Below, one piece after another: positions 1 through 6,387 of a stretch of 10,591 bases of DNA. Where the stretch lies: assembly GCA_021820165.1 (NCBI GenBank), contig JAKADW010000044.1, positions 1 to 10,591 on the forward strand, given 5' to 3'. The DNA is from Bacillota bacterium (GTDB taxonomy: Bacteria; Bacillota_E; Sulfobacillia; Sulfobacillales; Sulfobacillaceae). The position numbers were made by a program, and so were the translations under genes. Under the pieces are notes generated by a model that made no database searches, was not told where the DNA came from, and was given only the letters and a program-made list of their open reading frames with translations. Position 1 is the first letter of the stretch. Each line of letters starts with the position of its first letter.

Positions 1-693
1 GCCCGGAGCGCCATCTCGCGAAGCGGTAATGTTGCCTTTGCGAAAGAAATTTTGCAGCGCATTGGCAACGGTGGCGGGCGGATAAATCTTACCGGCCTTC
101 AATCGATCAATGAGAGAATCGGGGGTCAGGTCAATCAAACGGATTTCCTCCGCATCGCGGAGCACTTGATCCGGGACGGTCTCGCGCACCCGAACCCCGG
201 TTATTTGGCGCACCGTGTCATTCAACGACTCGACGTGCTGAATATTTAACGTAGACCACACGTTGATGCCGGTCTCAAGAATTTCCTGCACATCCTCATA
301 GCGCTTGGCGTGTTTGGAGTCATCGGCGTTGGTATGGGCCAGTTCGTCAACCAAAACCAAGTCAGGTTCGCGGGCAATGATAGCTTCAACGTCTAGTTCT
401 CCGACTTCTTTACCCTTCAAGGTTGCGCGGCGAAGCGGGATCACCTCCAAGTCACCAATCATTTTCTCGGTATCGGGTCGACCATGCGTGTCCAACACGC
501 CAATGACCACGTCGATCCCCTCGGCCCGTGCTCCATGGGCATCGCTTAGCATGGTATAGGTTTTTCCAACCCCTGGGGCAGCCCCGATGTAAATCCGGTG
601 CTTGCCGCGACTCATACGCTTGATATCTTCAAGAATTTCTTCCGGGGTTCTGCGCTTAAAGGTATGCGCCACCGCCACCGATCCTTTCGTCAT
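1..693 (-). CDS. kdpD: KdpD amino-terminal sensor domain, partial (runs off left edge), probable frameshift near the edge
   Basis: My translation gives 231 in-frame residues. They match the cytoplasmic KdpD domain that precedes the USP domain in the K+ sensor kinase: Walker A GAAPGVGKT at residues 37-45, Walker B-like LVLVDELAH near 113-121, then STLNIQHVESLND, VRETVPD and NFFRKGN. The domain binds ATP and modulates kinase output in response to K+ status. The ATG at 693 has AAAGG 7 nt upstream; a closer AGGAG directly abuts it, so a GTG a few codons in cannot be excluded. The gene lies downstream of kdpC but is separated from it by a terminator and about 230 bp. In the family, NFFRKGN is followed by (L/I)xALRELALR. 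Here the open frame reads ITASRDGAPG, while the +1 frame reads LREMALR, implying a 2-nt loss around 20-27. Whether USP, membrane and kinase domains follow cannot be seen. Identity is certain; integrity is not. Confidence 0.95.
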   Translation of the reverse strand, partial: MTKGSVAVAHTFKRRTPEEILEDIKRMSRGKHRIYIGAAPGVGKTYTMLSDAHGARAEGIDVVIGVLDTHGRPDTEKMIGDLEVIPLRRATLKGKEVGELDVEAIIAREPDLVLVDELAHTNADDSKHAKRYEDVQEILETGINVWSTLNIQHVESLNDTVRQITGVRVRETVPDQVLRDAEEIRLIDLTPDSLIDRLKAGKIYPPATVANALQNFFRKGNITASRDGAPG

Positions 694-705
694 CTCCTAA
701 CCTTT

Positions 706-735
706 AGACTACTCGAAACGAATCCCCGGTGCCAA
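706..735 (-). promoter_or_regulatory. Weak candidate promoter for kdpD
   Basis: On the minus strand TTGGCA (735-730) is followed 18 bp later by TAGTCT (711-706). This would place transcription start only a few bases before the kdpD ATG, leaving almost no leader. The -35 is good and the -10 is poor, so this is a suggestion only. Confidence 0.25.
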
Positions 736-897
736 CTTCCCAAACCAAATCAAATGACGCGGTGTGGCCCGCGGAGGGGACAAGGCGCCGATAGCACCGG
801 ACCGCCAAAAAACGTAGACCGGAGAATCGGACTGACGGAGCTCCCATAGAGAAGGTGAGAGACATCCTTTCGTAACATCCTCAGGGCCGCTGGCGTC

Positions 898-917
898 CGA
901 TGCGCATCATCGCATCG
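898..917. repeat. Perfect 7-bp inverted repeat (CGATGCG/CGCATCG, 6-nt loop)
   Basis: The arms are 898-904 and 911-917, with the central CATCAT as loop. It lies just downstream of the kdpC terminator in the direction of transcription. There is no T-run after it on either strand, so it is not itself an intrinsic terminator. It could protect an RNA end or bind a protein; the function is unknown. Confidence 0.5.
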
Positions 918-927
918 CATCAGCCCG

Positions 928-968
928 TAAAAAGTCGGCGCCGGACCTCGTGAGCCCGACGCCGACTT
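928..968 (-). terminator. Intrinsic terminator after kdpC
   Basis: Read on the minus strand, a 13-bp stem (968-956 with 944-932, one G-U pair, otherwise perfect) closes an 11-nt loop. It runs directly into a T-run at 933-929. The stem is GC-rich (GTCGGCG/CGCCGAC core). It starts about 18 bp after the kdpC stop, so it should end the kdpFABC transcript and separate it from kdpD. Confidence 0.88.
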
Positions 969-986
969 GGTTTCCAAAATTGGCTT

Positions 987-1583
987 CTAGCCGTGTCGCG
1001 CCTTATACACCTCAATATTTAACTCCGTCACATTGACAACCTTCCTTCCGAACAGACCCCACTCCGGGCCAGACGTAGCCTGGTCGACCAAGGTTTTAAG
1101 GTATTGACTAGATAATCCGGTTGCCCGAGCCACCCGCGGAATCTGGATGAGAGCCGCCTGGACGCTAATATCGGGATCGAGGCCAGACCCCGACCCCTCC
1201 ACCAAATCGGGAGGGATCTGACTGACCTTAAGCCCTGGGTTGGCCTTCTCCAAGGCGGCAATACGCCCCTTGATGGTGGTGATGAGCACCTTATTGGTTG
1301 GGCCCAGGTTGCTGGCCGCCGAGTTTTCCGCGTTGTACGGCTCCGGCTTAAGCGTCGTCGCATTCACGGTATCGGAAGGACGACCCCAGAAGTAACCCTT
1401 TTGATTAAAGTATTGACCGACAATCGCTGACGCGACCACGCGGTTTCCAATCTTGATCACGCTGCCGTTCGCTTGATATGGGAAGATGAGTTGGCTGATG
1501 CCCGTCATTACCAAGGGATAGGCCAAGCCCAATAGCACCCACAAAAACACGGTCACGCCAATTAGTGGTTTTAGATACTTCAC
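987..1583 (-). CDS. kdpC: KdpC, accessory subunit of the K+-transporting P-type ATPase
   Basis: KdpC is the single-span subunit that stabilises the KdpFABC complex and supports its ATP affinity. The predicted 198 residues are close to the usual 190-200. One membrane segment lies at about residues 7-29, followed by an extracytoplasmic domain with the family motifs YFWGRPSDT (64-72), ASNLGPTN and GSGSGLDPDISVQAAL, then IPRVARATGL. I place the start at GTG 1583, not at GTG 1592: a near-perfect AGGAGGTGA (1597-1589) abuts the upstream GTG but stands 5 nt before the 1583 codon. The ribosome site lies in the short gap after the kdpB stop (TAG at 1599-1601), so the two are tightly coupled. No family motif appears to be missing. 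Confidence 0.96.
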   Translation of the reverse strand: MKYLKPLIGVTVFLWVLLGLAYPLVMTGISQLIFPYQANGSVIKIGNRVVASAIVGQYFNQKGYFWGRPSDTVNATTLKPEPYNAENSAASNLGPTNKVLITTIKGRIAALEKANPGLKVSQIPPDLVEGSGSGLDPDISVQAALIQIPRVARATGLSSQYLKTLVDQATSGPEWGLFGRKVVNVTELNIEVYKARHG

Positions 1584-1598
1584 GTGCGTCACCTCCTC

Positions 1599-3623
1599 CT
1601 ATGCGAGTCCAAATAAGCCGAGCACCCGGTCGATGGCCCAGATCCCAACGAAGGGAATGATGACCCCCAAGACACCCCAGTTGAAGATGTTGCGGGCCAA
1701 CATCTTGTCCGCCGATTCCGCCCGGTATTTCACCCCGCGAATTGCAAAGGGAATCAGGGCGGGAATAATCAGGGCATTAAAGATAAGCGCCGATAAAATG
1801 GCTCCATGAGGCGTCTTTAATCCCATGATGTTCAACTTGCCCAAAACCGAGAGAGCGGGCACCGAGGCAAACATGGCCGGGATAATGGCAAAGTACTTGG
1901 CCACGTCATTGGCGATGGAGAACGTCGTCAACGCTCCGCGGGTAATCAGGAGCTGCTTTCCCACCATGACCACATCCAACAATTTGGTGGGGTTTGACTC
2001 CAAGTCAATCATGTTGCCGGCTTCCTTAGCCGCCATGGTGCCGCTGTTCATGGCTAAACCCACGTCGGCCTGAGCCAAAGCTGGCGCGTCATTGGTGCCG
2101 TCCCCGGTCATGGCCACCAGTTTTCCTTCCGCCTGCTCCTTTTTAATGACCTCGATCTTGTCCTCAGGCTTCAGTTCGGCAATGAAGTCATCGACGCCCG
2201 CCTCTTGAGCAATAACCGCGGCTGTGATATGGTTGTCGCCCGTGGCCATGATGGTGCGGATACCCATTTTGCGGAAGTCGTCGAAGCGCTCTTTAAGCCC
2301 CGTTTTCACAATATCCTTCAGGCGTATAACACCCAGTGCCTTCCCGTCTACCTCCACCGCCAGCGGCGTTCCCCCCTCGCCAGCGACAGCCTCGGCCAAC
2401 TTGGTTAATTCATCTTTCGTTTCTGCCGCCGTAATTTCGACGATAGCACTCACGGCGCCCTTGCGAATTTGTCGGCCATCTTTAAGGTCAATCCCGCTCA
2501 TTCGCGTATGCGCCGAGAAGGGCACGGGTTCCCCGTCCGCCTCCGGCAGCTGCTCGAGCTTGAGTACATCGTGCGCTAGTTCCACCACTGACCGGCCTTC
2601 TGGCGTGGTATCAGCCAAGGAGGCCAACAGGGCCGCCTCGGCAACCGCTTCTGGCGTGACCCCCTGAATGGGCATAAACTCAGTGGCCATGCGGTTCCCA
2701 ATGGTGATGGTGCCCGTCTTGTCAAGAATAATGGTGTCGATATCGCCCGCGGCTTCGACGGCTCGGCCACTCTTGGCCACCACATCCACCTGGGCCACAC
2801 GGTTCATGCCGGCAATTCCGATGGCCGACAGCAAGGCCCCGATGGTGGTCGGAATGAGACATACTAAGAGGGCCACCATGGTCGTAATGTCGGTCGCATG
2901 GCGCCCGAAATAGCTCGCCTGCGGAACCAGTGTTACCACCACCAGCACAAAGATGAGCGTCAGTACCCCTAAGAGGGCCGACAGCGCAATTTCATTGGGG
3001 GTCTTTTGCCGACTGGCGCCCTCGACCAGGGCAATCATCCGATCAAGAAAGGTCTCTCCGGGACTGGTGGTAATTTCCACCACCAAATGGTCGGATAGCA
3101 GGCGGGTTCCTCCCGTCACGCTGTCGCCTTGGGCTTTAATGACCGGCGCGGATTCTCCGGTGATGGCCGACTCGTCAACGGAGCCGACACCTTCGACCAC
3201 CTCACCATCACTGGGAATAAGGTCGTTCTCCTCCACCAGCACCCGTGAGCCTTTTTCAAGCTGTTCGGCAGGTACCCACTCCCACTGACCGCCGTCCTTC
3301 AATTTTTTCGCTCGGGTGCTCGACCGGGTCCGGCGTAAGAAGTCCGCTTGCGCCCGGCCGCGCGCCTCCGCATAGGACTCGGCGAATGTGGCAAAGAGAA
3401 TCGTGAAAAAGAGAATAATGGTCACCAAGAGCTCGTAGCCGAAAAGCGGTTTACCTACCGATCCAATGGTAAAGATCAGCGTCACCAGCGTTCCCAACTC
3501 CACCACGAACATGACGGGGTTTCGAATCATTTGAACGGGGTTCAGTTTGACGAAGGTATCTTTCAGCACTTCGCCGAAATACTGCCCCCCCATTTTGCTT
3601 GATGTCTCTGATGCGGTTGCCAT
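1599..3623 (-). CDS. kdpB: KdpB, catalytic ATPase subunit of the K+-transporting P-type ATPase
   Basis: KdpB hydrolyses ATP and drives K+ import through KdpA across the cytoplasmic membrane. At 674 residues it is close to E. coli KdpB (682). Membrane segments near 35-80 are followed by the actuator domain with TGES at 155-158. Its serine is the position known in E. coli KdpB as an inhibitory phosphorylation site (Ser162). Next come the helix pair around LIPTTIG (257-263), the phosphorylated aspartate in DKTGT (301-305), and the nucleotide domain with PFSAHTRMSG (368-377) and RKGA (387-390). The hinge TGDGTNDAPAL is at 506-516, with carboxy-terminal membrane helices from about 560. All catalytic motifs are intact. 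The ATG at 3623 has GGGAGGA 10 nt upstream, and 27 bp separate it from the kdpA stop. Confidence 0.98.
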   Translation of the reverse strand: MATASETSSKMGGQYFGEVLKDTFVKLNPVQMIRNPVMFVVELGTLVTLIFTIGSVGKPLFGYELLVTIILFFTILFATFAESYAEARGRAQADFLRRTRSSTRAKKLKDGGQWEWVPAEQLEKGSRVLVEENDLIPSDGEVVEGVGSVDESAITGESAPVIKAQGDSVTGGTRLLSDHLVVEITTSPGETFLDRMIALVEGASRQKTPNEIALSALLGVLTLIFVLVVVTLVPQASYFGRHATDITTMVALLVCLIPTTIGALLSAIGIAGMNRVAQVDVVAKSGRAVEAAGDIDTIILDKTGTITIGNRMATEFMPIQGVTPEAVAEAALLASLADTTPEGRSVVELAHDVLKLEQLPEADGEPVPFSAHTRMSGIDLKDGRQIRKGAVSAIVEITAAETKDELTKLAEAVAGEGGTPLAVEVDGKALGVIRLKDIVKTGLKERFDDFRKMGIRTIMATGDNHITAAVIAQEAGVDDFIAELKPEDKIEVIKKEQAEGKLVAMTGDGTNDAPALAQADVGLAMNSGTMAAKEAGNMIDLESNPTKLLDVVMVGKQLLITRGALTTFSIANDVAKYFAIIPAMFASVPALSVLGKLNIMGLKTPHGAILSALIFNALIIPALIPFAIRGVKYRAESADKMLARNIFNWGVLGVIIPFVGIWAIDRVLGLFGLA

Positions 3624-3650
3624 AAACGAATAATCCTCCCTTACGCCGAC

Positions 3651-5345
3651 CTAAAAGAGATGATGGGCCATCAGTAGGTAGTGCTCCGCCACAGGTCCGA
3701 GCGCAGCCACCGGGAAAAAGGTGAGCGCATTTAGAATGATGATGGCCCCCGTGAGAACGCCCCCAAATAGCACTCCTTCTGTGCGCATGGTACCCGAGGT
3801 GACTGGAACCGCCTTTTTCTTGAGAAGCGACTCAGCCACCAAGAACATCGCCATCACCGACGCAAACCGCCCAATGACCGCGATGATGCCGATTGTCACC
3901 TCGTAGTACGGCAATGCCGCCCCTAGCCCCCCGAAGGCCGAGCCGTTGTTGGCAGCGCCCGACGCCATCCCATACAAAATCTCGGAGAATCCATGGGGCC
4001 CTGGGTTATAGACGCCTTTAAGCCCAGCCGGCAACGCCACGGAAAGCGCCGTGCCCACCAGAATCAAAAACGGGTGTAGGAGGAACGCAATGGACGCCAG
4101 CGACACTTCGCGCGCCTCGATTTTCTTCCCGAGGAACTCGGGTGTCCGACCCACCATCAGTCCCATCAGGAACACGGCGATGATAACCAGCATCAGCATG
4201 TTCAAGAGGCCGACGCCCTTGCCGCCGAAAATTAGATTCAAAAACATGGCCGCAAAATAGGCCAGACCCGTGAGCGGCAATGCACTATCATGGGCGCTCG
4301 CTACTGAACCGGTGGTAAAGGACATGGTCGACGTCTCAAAAATTGAGGTGCCCCCCATGCCAAACCGCAGTTCCGTGCCCACCCGGTAGATGTGCCCGTG
4401 GAGACCCAAGGCATTGATTATCGGGTTGCCCAGTTGCATCGGAAAGTACACCATGGCCAAGATGCCGAGGTAAAATAATCCTGCAACACTAATCAGTGTC
4501 CAGGCCATTTTTCTTCTCCCGGTCATCACGCCAAAGGTATAAAAGAAGGCCACCGGCAAGAGACCCATCATGATAACCTCAAACAGGTTACTCAGCGCCG
4601 TGGGATTCTCAAGCGGATTGGCGCTATTGGCATTGGTAAACCCACCGCCATTGGTACCGAGGTGCTCAATCGACTCCCAACTGGCGATGGGGCCGCGAGC
4701 CACCACCTGCGACTGCCCTGCTACGCTGTGCACATGCAAATAGGGTGCGAGCGTCTCGGGAACGCCCTGCCACACCAACAGCACCGTGAACACCACCGAC
4801 AAGGGCAAGAGAACGCGCGTGCACATAAGCACCAGGTCGACGAAGAAGTTGCCCATCTTTTTGCCGGACAAAGCCCGTATGAAGGCAATGGCCATGGTTC
4901 CGCCAACCGCCGGAGTCACAAATTGTAAAAACTCGAGATTCCCAAACTGTGAAAAGTACGACATGGTACTTTCCCCGCCGTACGCCTGCCAGTTGGTGTT
5001 GGTCCCAAAGCTGGTGGCGGTGTTAAATGCCAACTGGGGATTGACAGCCGCCATGTGCTCGGGGTTCCAAGGCAAATGCCCTTGCAGCCGGAGCAAGATA
5101 TACGAAATGATGATCCAGGCAAAATTGGTCAACACTAACGCCATCCCGTATTGTTTGGCGGTCATGTTGTATGATGGATCGATCCCAAAGAGCCGGAAAA
5201 TGCCGTTCTCAATCGGCCGCATGGGGCGATCTAAGAACGTGGGCTCAAATGAAAAGACCTTGGCGATATACGTGCCGAGGGGTTTGACGGTGATTAGGAA
5301 TATCCCAATGACCACCACCCACACAGCTACCGTTTGCAGCGACAC
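3651..5345 (-). CDS. kdpA: KdpA, K+-selective channel-like subunit of the K+-transporting P-type ATPase
   Basis: KdpA belongs to the SKT (superfamily of K+ transporters) fold and forms the selectivity filter of KdpFABC. It has 564 residues (E. coli 557) and about ten membrane helices. All four pore-loop regions are recognisable: GTNTNWQAY (114-122), GTNGGGFTNAN (230-240), TTGSVASAHDS (344-354) and ANNGSAFGGL (465-474). The start is GTG 5345, with AGGAG 8 nt upstream. An ATG at 5353 is in another frame. KdpF ends 20 bp before it and kdpB starts 27 bp after it, a typical tight operon. Nothing looks truncated. Confidence 0.98.
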   Translation of the reverse strand: MSLQTVAVWVVVIGIFLITVKPLGTYIAKVFSFEPTFLDRPMRPIENGIFRLFGIDPSYNMTAKQYGMALVLTNFAWIIISYILLRLQGHLPWNPEHMAAVNPQLAFNTATSFGTNTNWQAYGGESTMSYFSQFGNLEFLQFVTPAVGGTMAIAFIRALSGKKMGNFFVDLVLMCTRVLLPLSVVFTVLLVWQGVPETLAPYLHVHSVAGQSQVVARGPIASWESIEHLGTNGGGFTNANSANPLENPTALSNLFEVIMMGLLPVAFFYTFGVMTGRRKMAWTLISVAGLFYLGILAMVYFPMQLGNPIINALGLHGHIYRVGTELRFGMGGTSIFETSTMSFTTGSVASAHDSALPLTGLAYFAAMFLNLIFGGKGVGLLNMLMLVIIAVFLMGLMVGRTPEFLGKKIEAREVSLASIAFLLHPFLILVGTALSVALPAGLKGVYNPGPHGFSEILYGMASGAANNGSAFGGLGAALPYYEVTIGIIAVIGRFASVMAMFLVAESLLKKKAVPVTSGTMRTEGVLFGGVLTGAIIILNALTFFPVAALGPVAEHYLLMAHHLF

Positions 5346-5365
5346 TCAATCATCTCCTCAGCCGA

Positions 5366-5449
5366 CTAGAATTTCTCAGGGTGAATGATGACGTAGACCA
5401 AATAAATACTGACGGCCACCGCCAGGCCCAACAAAATTCCACCTGTCAC
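5366..5449 (-). CDS. kdpF: KdpF, small stabilising subunit of the Kdp ATPase
   Basis: This short gene encodes 27 residues: a hydrophobic helix (about residues 4-22) ending in VIIHPEKF. The terminal HPEKF is the hallmark of KdpF (29 residues in E. coli), a single-span peptide that stabilises the KdpABC complex in the membrane. The start is GTG 5449, with AGGAGG 7 nt upstream, and the stop TAG is at 5366-5368. It lies 20 bp before kdpA and 19 bp after another small membrane peptide gene. It is too short for most automatic gene callers. Confidence 0.93.
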   Translation of the reverse strand: MTGGILLGLAVAVSIYLVYVIIHPEKF

Positions 5450-5468
5450 GAGATAGCCTCCTCCACGC

Positions 5469-5552
5469 CTAAAGGCGCTCTAAATAGTGAAGCAAAGCTA
5501 GCACGACGCCCAGCAAAACCAGCACCAAAAGAATCATCTCGACATCCAGCAT
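5469..5552 (-). CDS. Small membrane peptide upstream of KdpF (possible KdpF paralogue)
   Basis: This open frame of 27 codons starts at ATG 5552 and ends with TAG 5469-5471. A purine-rich ribosome site (AAGGAAGGTGAGG) lies just upstream. The peptide has a short acidic start (MLDVEM), one hydrophobic helix at about residues 7-21, and the tail LLHYLERL. It has exactly the length of KdpF. Its tail (LLH..ERL) loosely resembles the KdpF tail (IIHPEKF), so it may be a diverged second copy. It is the first gene of the kdp transcript, 19 bp before kdpF. I do not recognise it as a named family. It may act as a second small subunit of the pump or as a translated leader. The ribosome site, membrane character and tight packing argue that it is real. 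Confidence 0.7.
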   Translation of the reverse strand: MLDVEMILLVLVLLGVVLALLHYLERL

Positions 5553-5580
5553 TGTCCTCACCTTCCTTATGACCTGAGTT

Positions 5581-5605
5581 AGTATGGGCAATTCTGCATA
5601 AAAAA
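5581..5605 (-). promoter_or_regulatory. Candidate kdp operon promoter
   Basis: A -10-like CATACT (5586-5581, minus strand) lies about 29 bp before the first small gene, with no good -35 at 17-18 bp. That is what one expects of a promoter needing an activator. Transcription would start near 5574. The T-rich repeat at 5605-5596 falls where a -35 would be. Confidence 0.4.
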
Positions 5606-5649
5606 GTCCGGAAAAGAAAACTTGGATGTATAAAAACGGCATAAAAAAA
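5596..5649 (-). promoter_or_regulatory. T-rich direct repeats, candidate KdpE binding region
   Basis: Three related minus-strand elements are present: T7-ATGCC (5649-5639), T5-ATAC (5636-5628) and T6-ATGC (5605-5596). The first two stand 11 bp apart (A of AT at 5641 and 5630), one helical turn, as expected for an OmpR-family dimer. From memory, the E. coli KdpE site is also a T-rich pair with TTTATAC and TTTACA at the same spacing, lying about 55-71 bp before the start. With a start near 5574 this pair would sit at about -55 to -75. The assignment to KdpE is inference. Confidence 0.5.
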
Positions 5650-5664
5650 TGGCCCGAAAGGGCC
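5643..5664 (-). terminator. Intrinsic terminator after kdpE
   Basis: On the minus strand GGCCC (5664-5660) and GGGCC (5655-5651) form a 5-bp GC stem around TTTC, followed after one A by seven Ts (5649-5643). It begins 15 bp after the kdpE stop. The stem is short but all G-C. The T-run doubles as part of the T-rich repeats upstream of kdp. Confidence 0.75.
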
Positions 5665-5679
5665 TTTGGACGAGGAGGG

Positions 5680-6387
5680 CTAGTCCCGCTCTCCGTGAGG
5701 CGAGGGATAAAGAGCGTAGCCCACGCCCGCGTGGGATACCAGATATACCGGGTGATGCGGATCGGGCTCTAGGTAGCCCCGGAGACGTCGGATGTATACC
5801 CGGAGGTATTCATGTTCGCTTTGGTAGCCGGGACCCCAGACTTTCCCCAACAAATGCTCGTGGGTTAGCACCTTTCCGCAATGAGCAGTCAACTCTTGAC
5901 AGAGCTTCCATTCAATCGGGGTCAGCCGGACCCGGCCCGTAGGTCCTTCCAGTTCGCGGGTATCCTTTAATAGGCGAATGTCGCCACAGCCGGCGTCCTC
6001 AGCCTGCAGCAAATCCCGGCTTCTCCGCAAAAGTGCACGGATACGGGCCAGCATTTCGCCGGGCGAAAACGGTTTGGCAAGATAGTCATCCGCTCCCAGA
6101 TCCAGGGCTTGAATGGTGTCCGCCTCGGAATTTAGTGCTGTGAGCACCATCACGGGTACCGACGAAAGCTTTCGAATGCGCTCACAGAGGTGAAAACCAT
6201 CCATGTCCGGAAGCCGTAAATCTAAAAGCACCACATCGGGTTCCCGATCATAAATGAGGGTTAACGCCTCATGGCCGTTGGCTGCCTCAGCCACGTCGTA
6301 ACCGGCCATTTTCAGGTTGGTTGTAATGAGTCGACGGTATTTGGCTTCGTCGTCAATGACCAATACTAAGCCGGTTTGCTCCTCCAT
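5680..6387 (-). CDS. kdpE: KdpE-type response regulator (OmpR/PhoB family)
   Basis: The protein has 235 residues. The receiver domain (about 7-120) carries the acidic pair D12/D13, phospho-acceptor D56 in LLDLRLPDMDG, T83 in VLTA and K105 in AKPF. The winged-helix DNA-binding domain (about 135-230) contains LTPIEWKL, GKVLTHEHLLGKVWGP, EYLRVYIRRLRGYLEPDP and GVGYAL. The VWGP and YLRxY...LR..LExDP pattern is close to KdpE rather than PhoB. Its position immediately before the kdp operon supports this. The ATG at 6387 has GGAGG 6 nt upstream and overlaps the end of the kinase gene by 35 bp, so the pair is translationally coupled. Phosphorylated KdpE would activate the operon downstream. Another OmpR-family role is possible but less likely. 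Confidence 0.82.
   Translation of the reverse strand: MEEQTGLVLVIDDEAKYRRLITTNLKMAGYDVAEAANGHEALTLIYDREPDVVLLDLRLPDMDGFHLCERIRKLSSVPVMVLTALNSEADTIQALDLGADDYLAKPFSPGEMLARIRALLRRSRDLLQAEDAGCGDIRLLKDTRELEGPTGRVRLTPIEWKLCQELTAHCGKVLTHEHLLGKVWGPGYQSEHEYLRVYIRRLRGYLEPDPHHPVYLVSHAGVGYALYPSPHGERD

Larger units (their letters stand above)
694..927 (-). other. Non-coding leader between the kdpC terminator and kdpD
   Basis: No credible gene lies in this stretch on either strand. It lies between the kdpC terminator and the kdpD start, so it should hold the separate promoter of kdpD. It contains a perfect 7-bp hairpin at 898-917, an isolated T6 run at 807-812 (minus strand) without a clear stem before it, and a weak promoter-like pair at 706-735. 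I looked for conserved c-di-AMP (ydaO-type) riboswitch segments, which often precede K+ genes in Firmicutes, and did not recognise them. A structured leader of unknown type remains possible. Confidence 0.5.

Noticed and set aside
807..812. T6 run (minus strand) as a second terminator before kdpD
   Set aside because: No convincing GC-rich stem directly precedes it; only short interrupted pairings are present.
694..927. c-di-AMP (ydaO-type) riboswitch before kdpD
   Set aside because: Expected from Firmicute K+ genes, but the conserved core segments known for this class were not recognisable on either strand; a covariance-model search would decide.
750..977. 75-codon minus-strand open frame between kdpC and kdpD
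   Set aside because: It runs straight through the terminator hairpin, has no ribosome site and its translation is low-complexity and unlike any protein family.
1584..1592. GTG at 1592 as the kdpC start
   Set aside because: It abuts the AGGAGG core with no spacing; the in-frame GTG at 1583 has the proper distance and gives the usual KdpC amino terminus.
4786..5388. 200-codon plus-strand open frame opposite kdpA, and other long plus-strand frames across kdpB (for example 2224-2667)
   Set aside because: They are antisense shadows of clearly conserved kdp genes, lack ribosome sites and have Ser/Pro/Arg-rich shadow composition.
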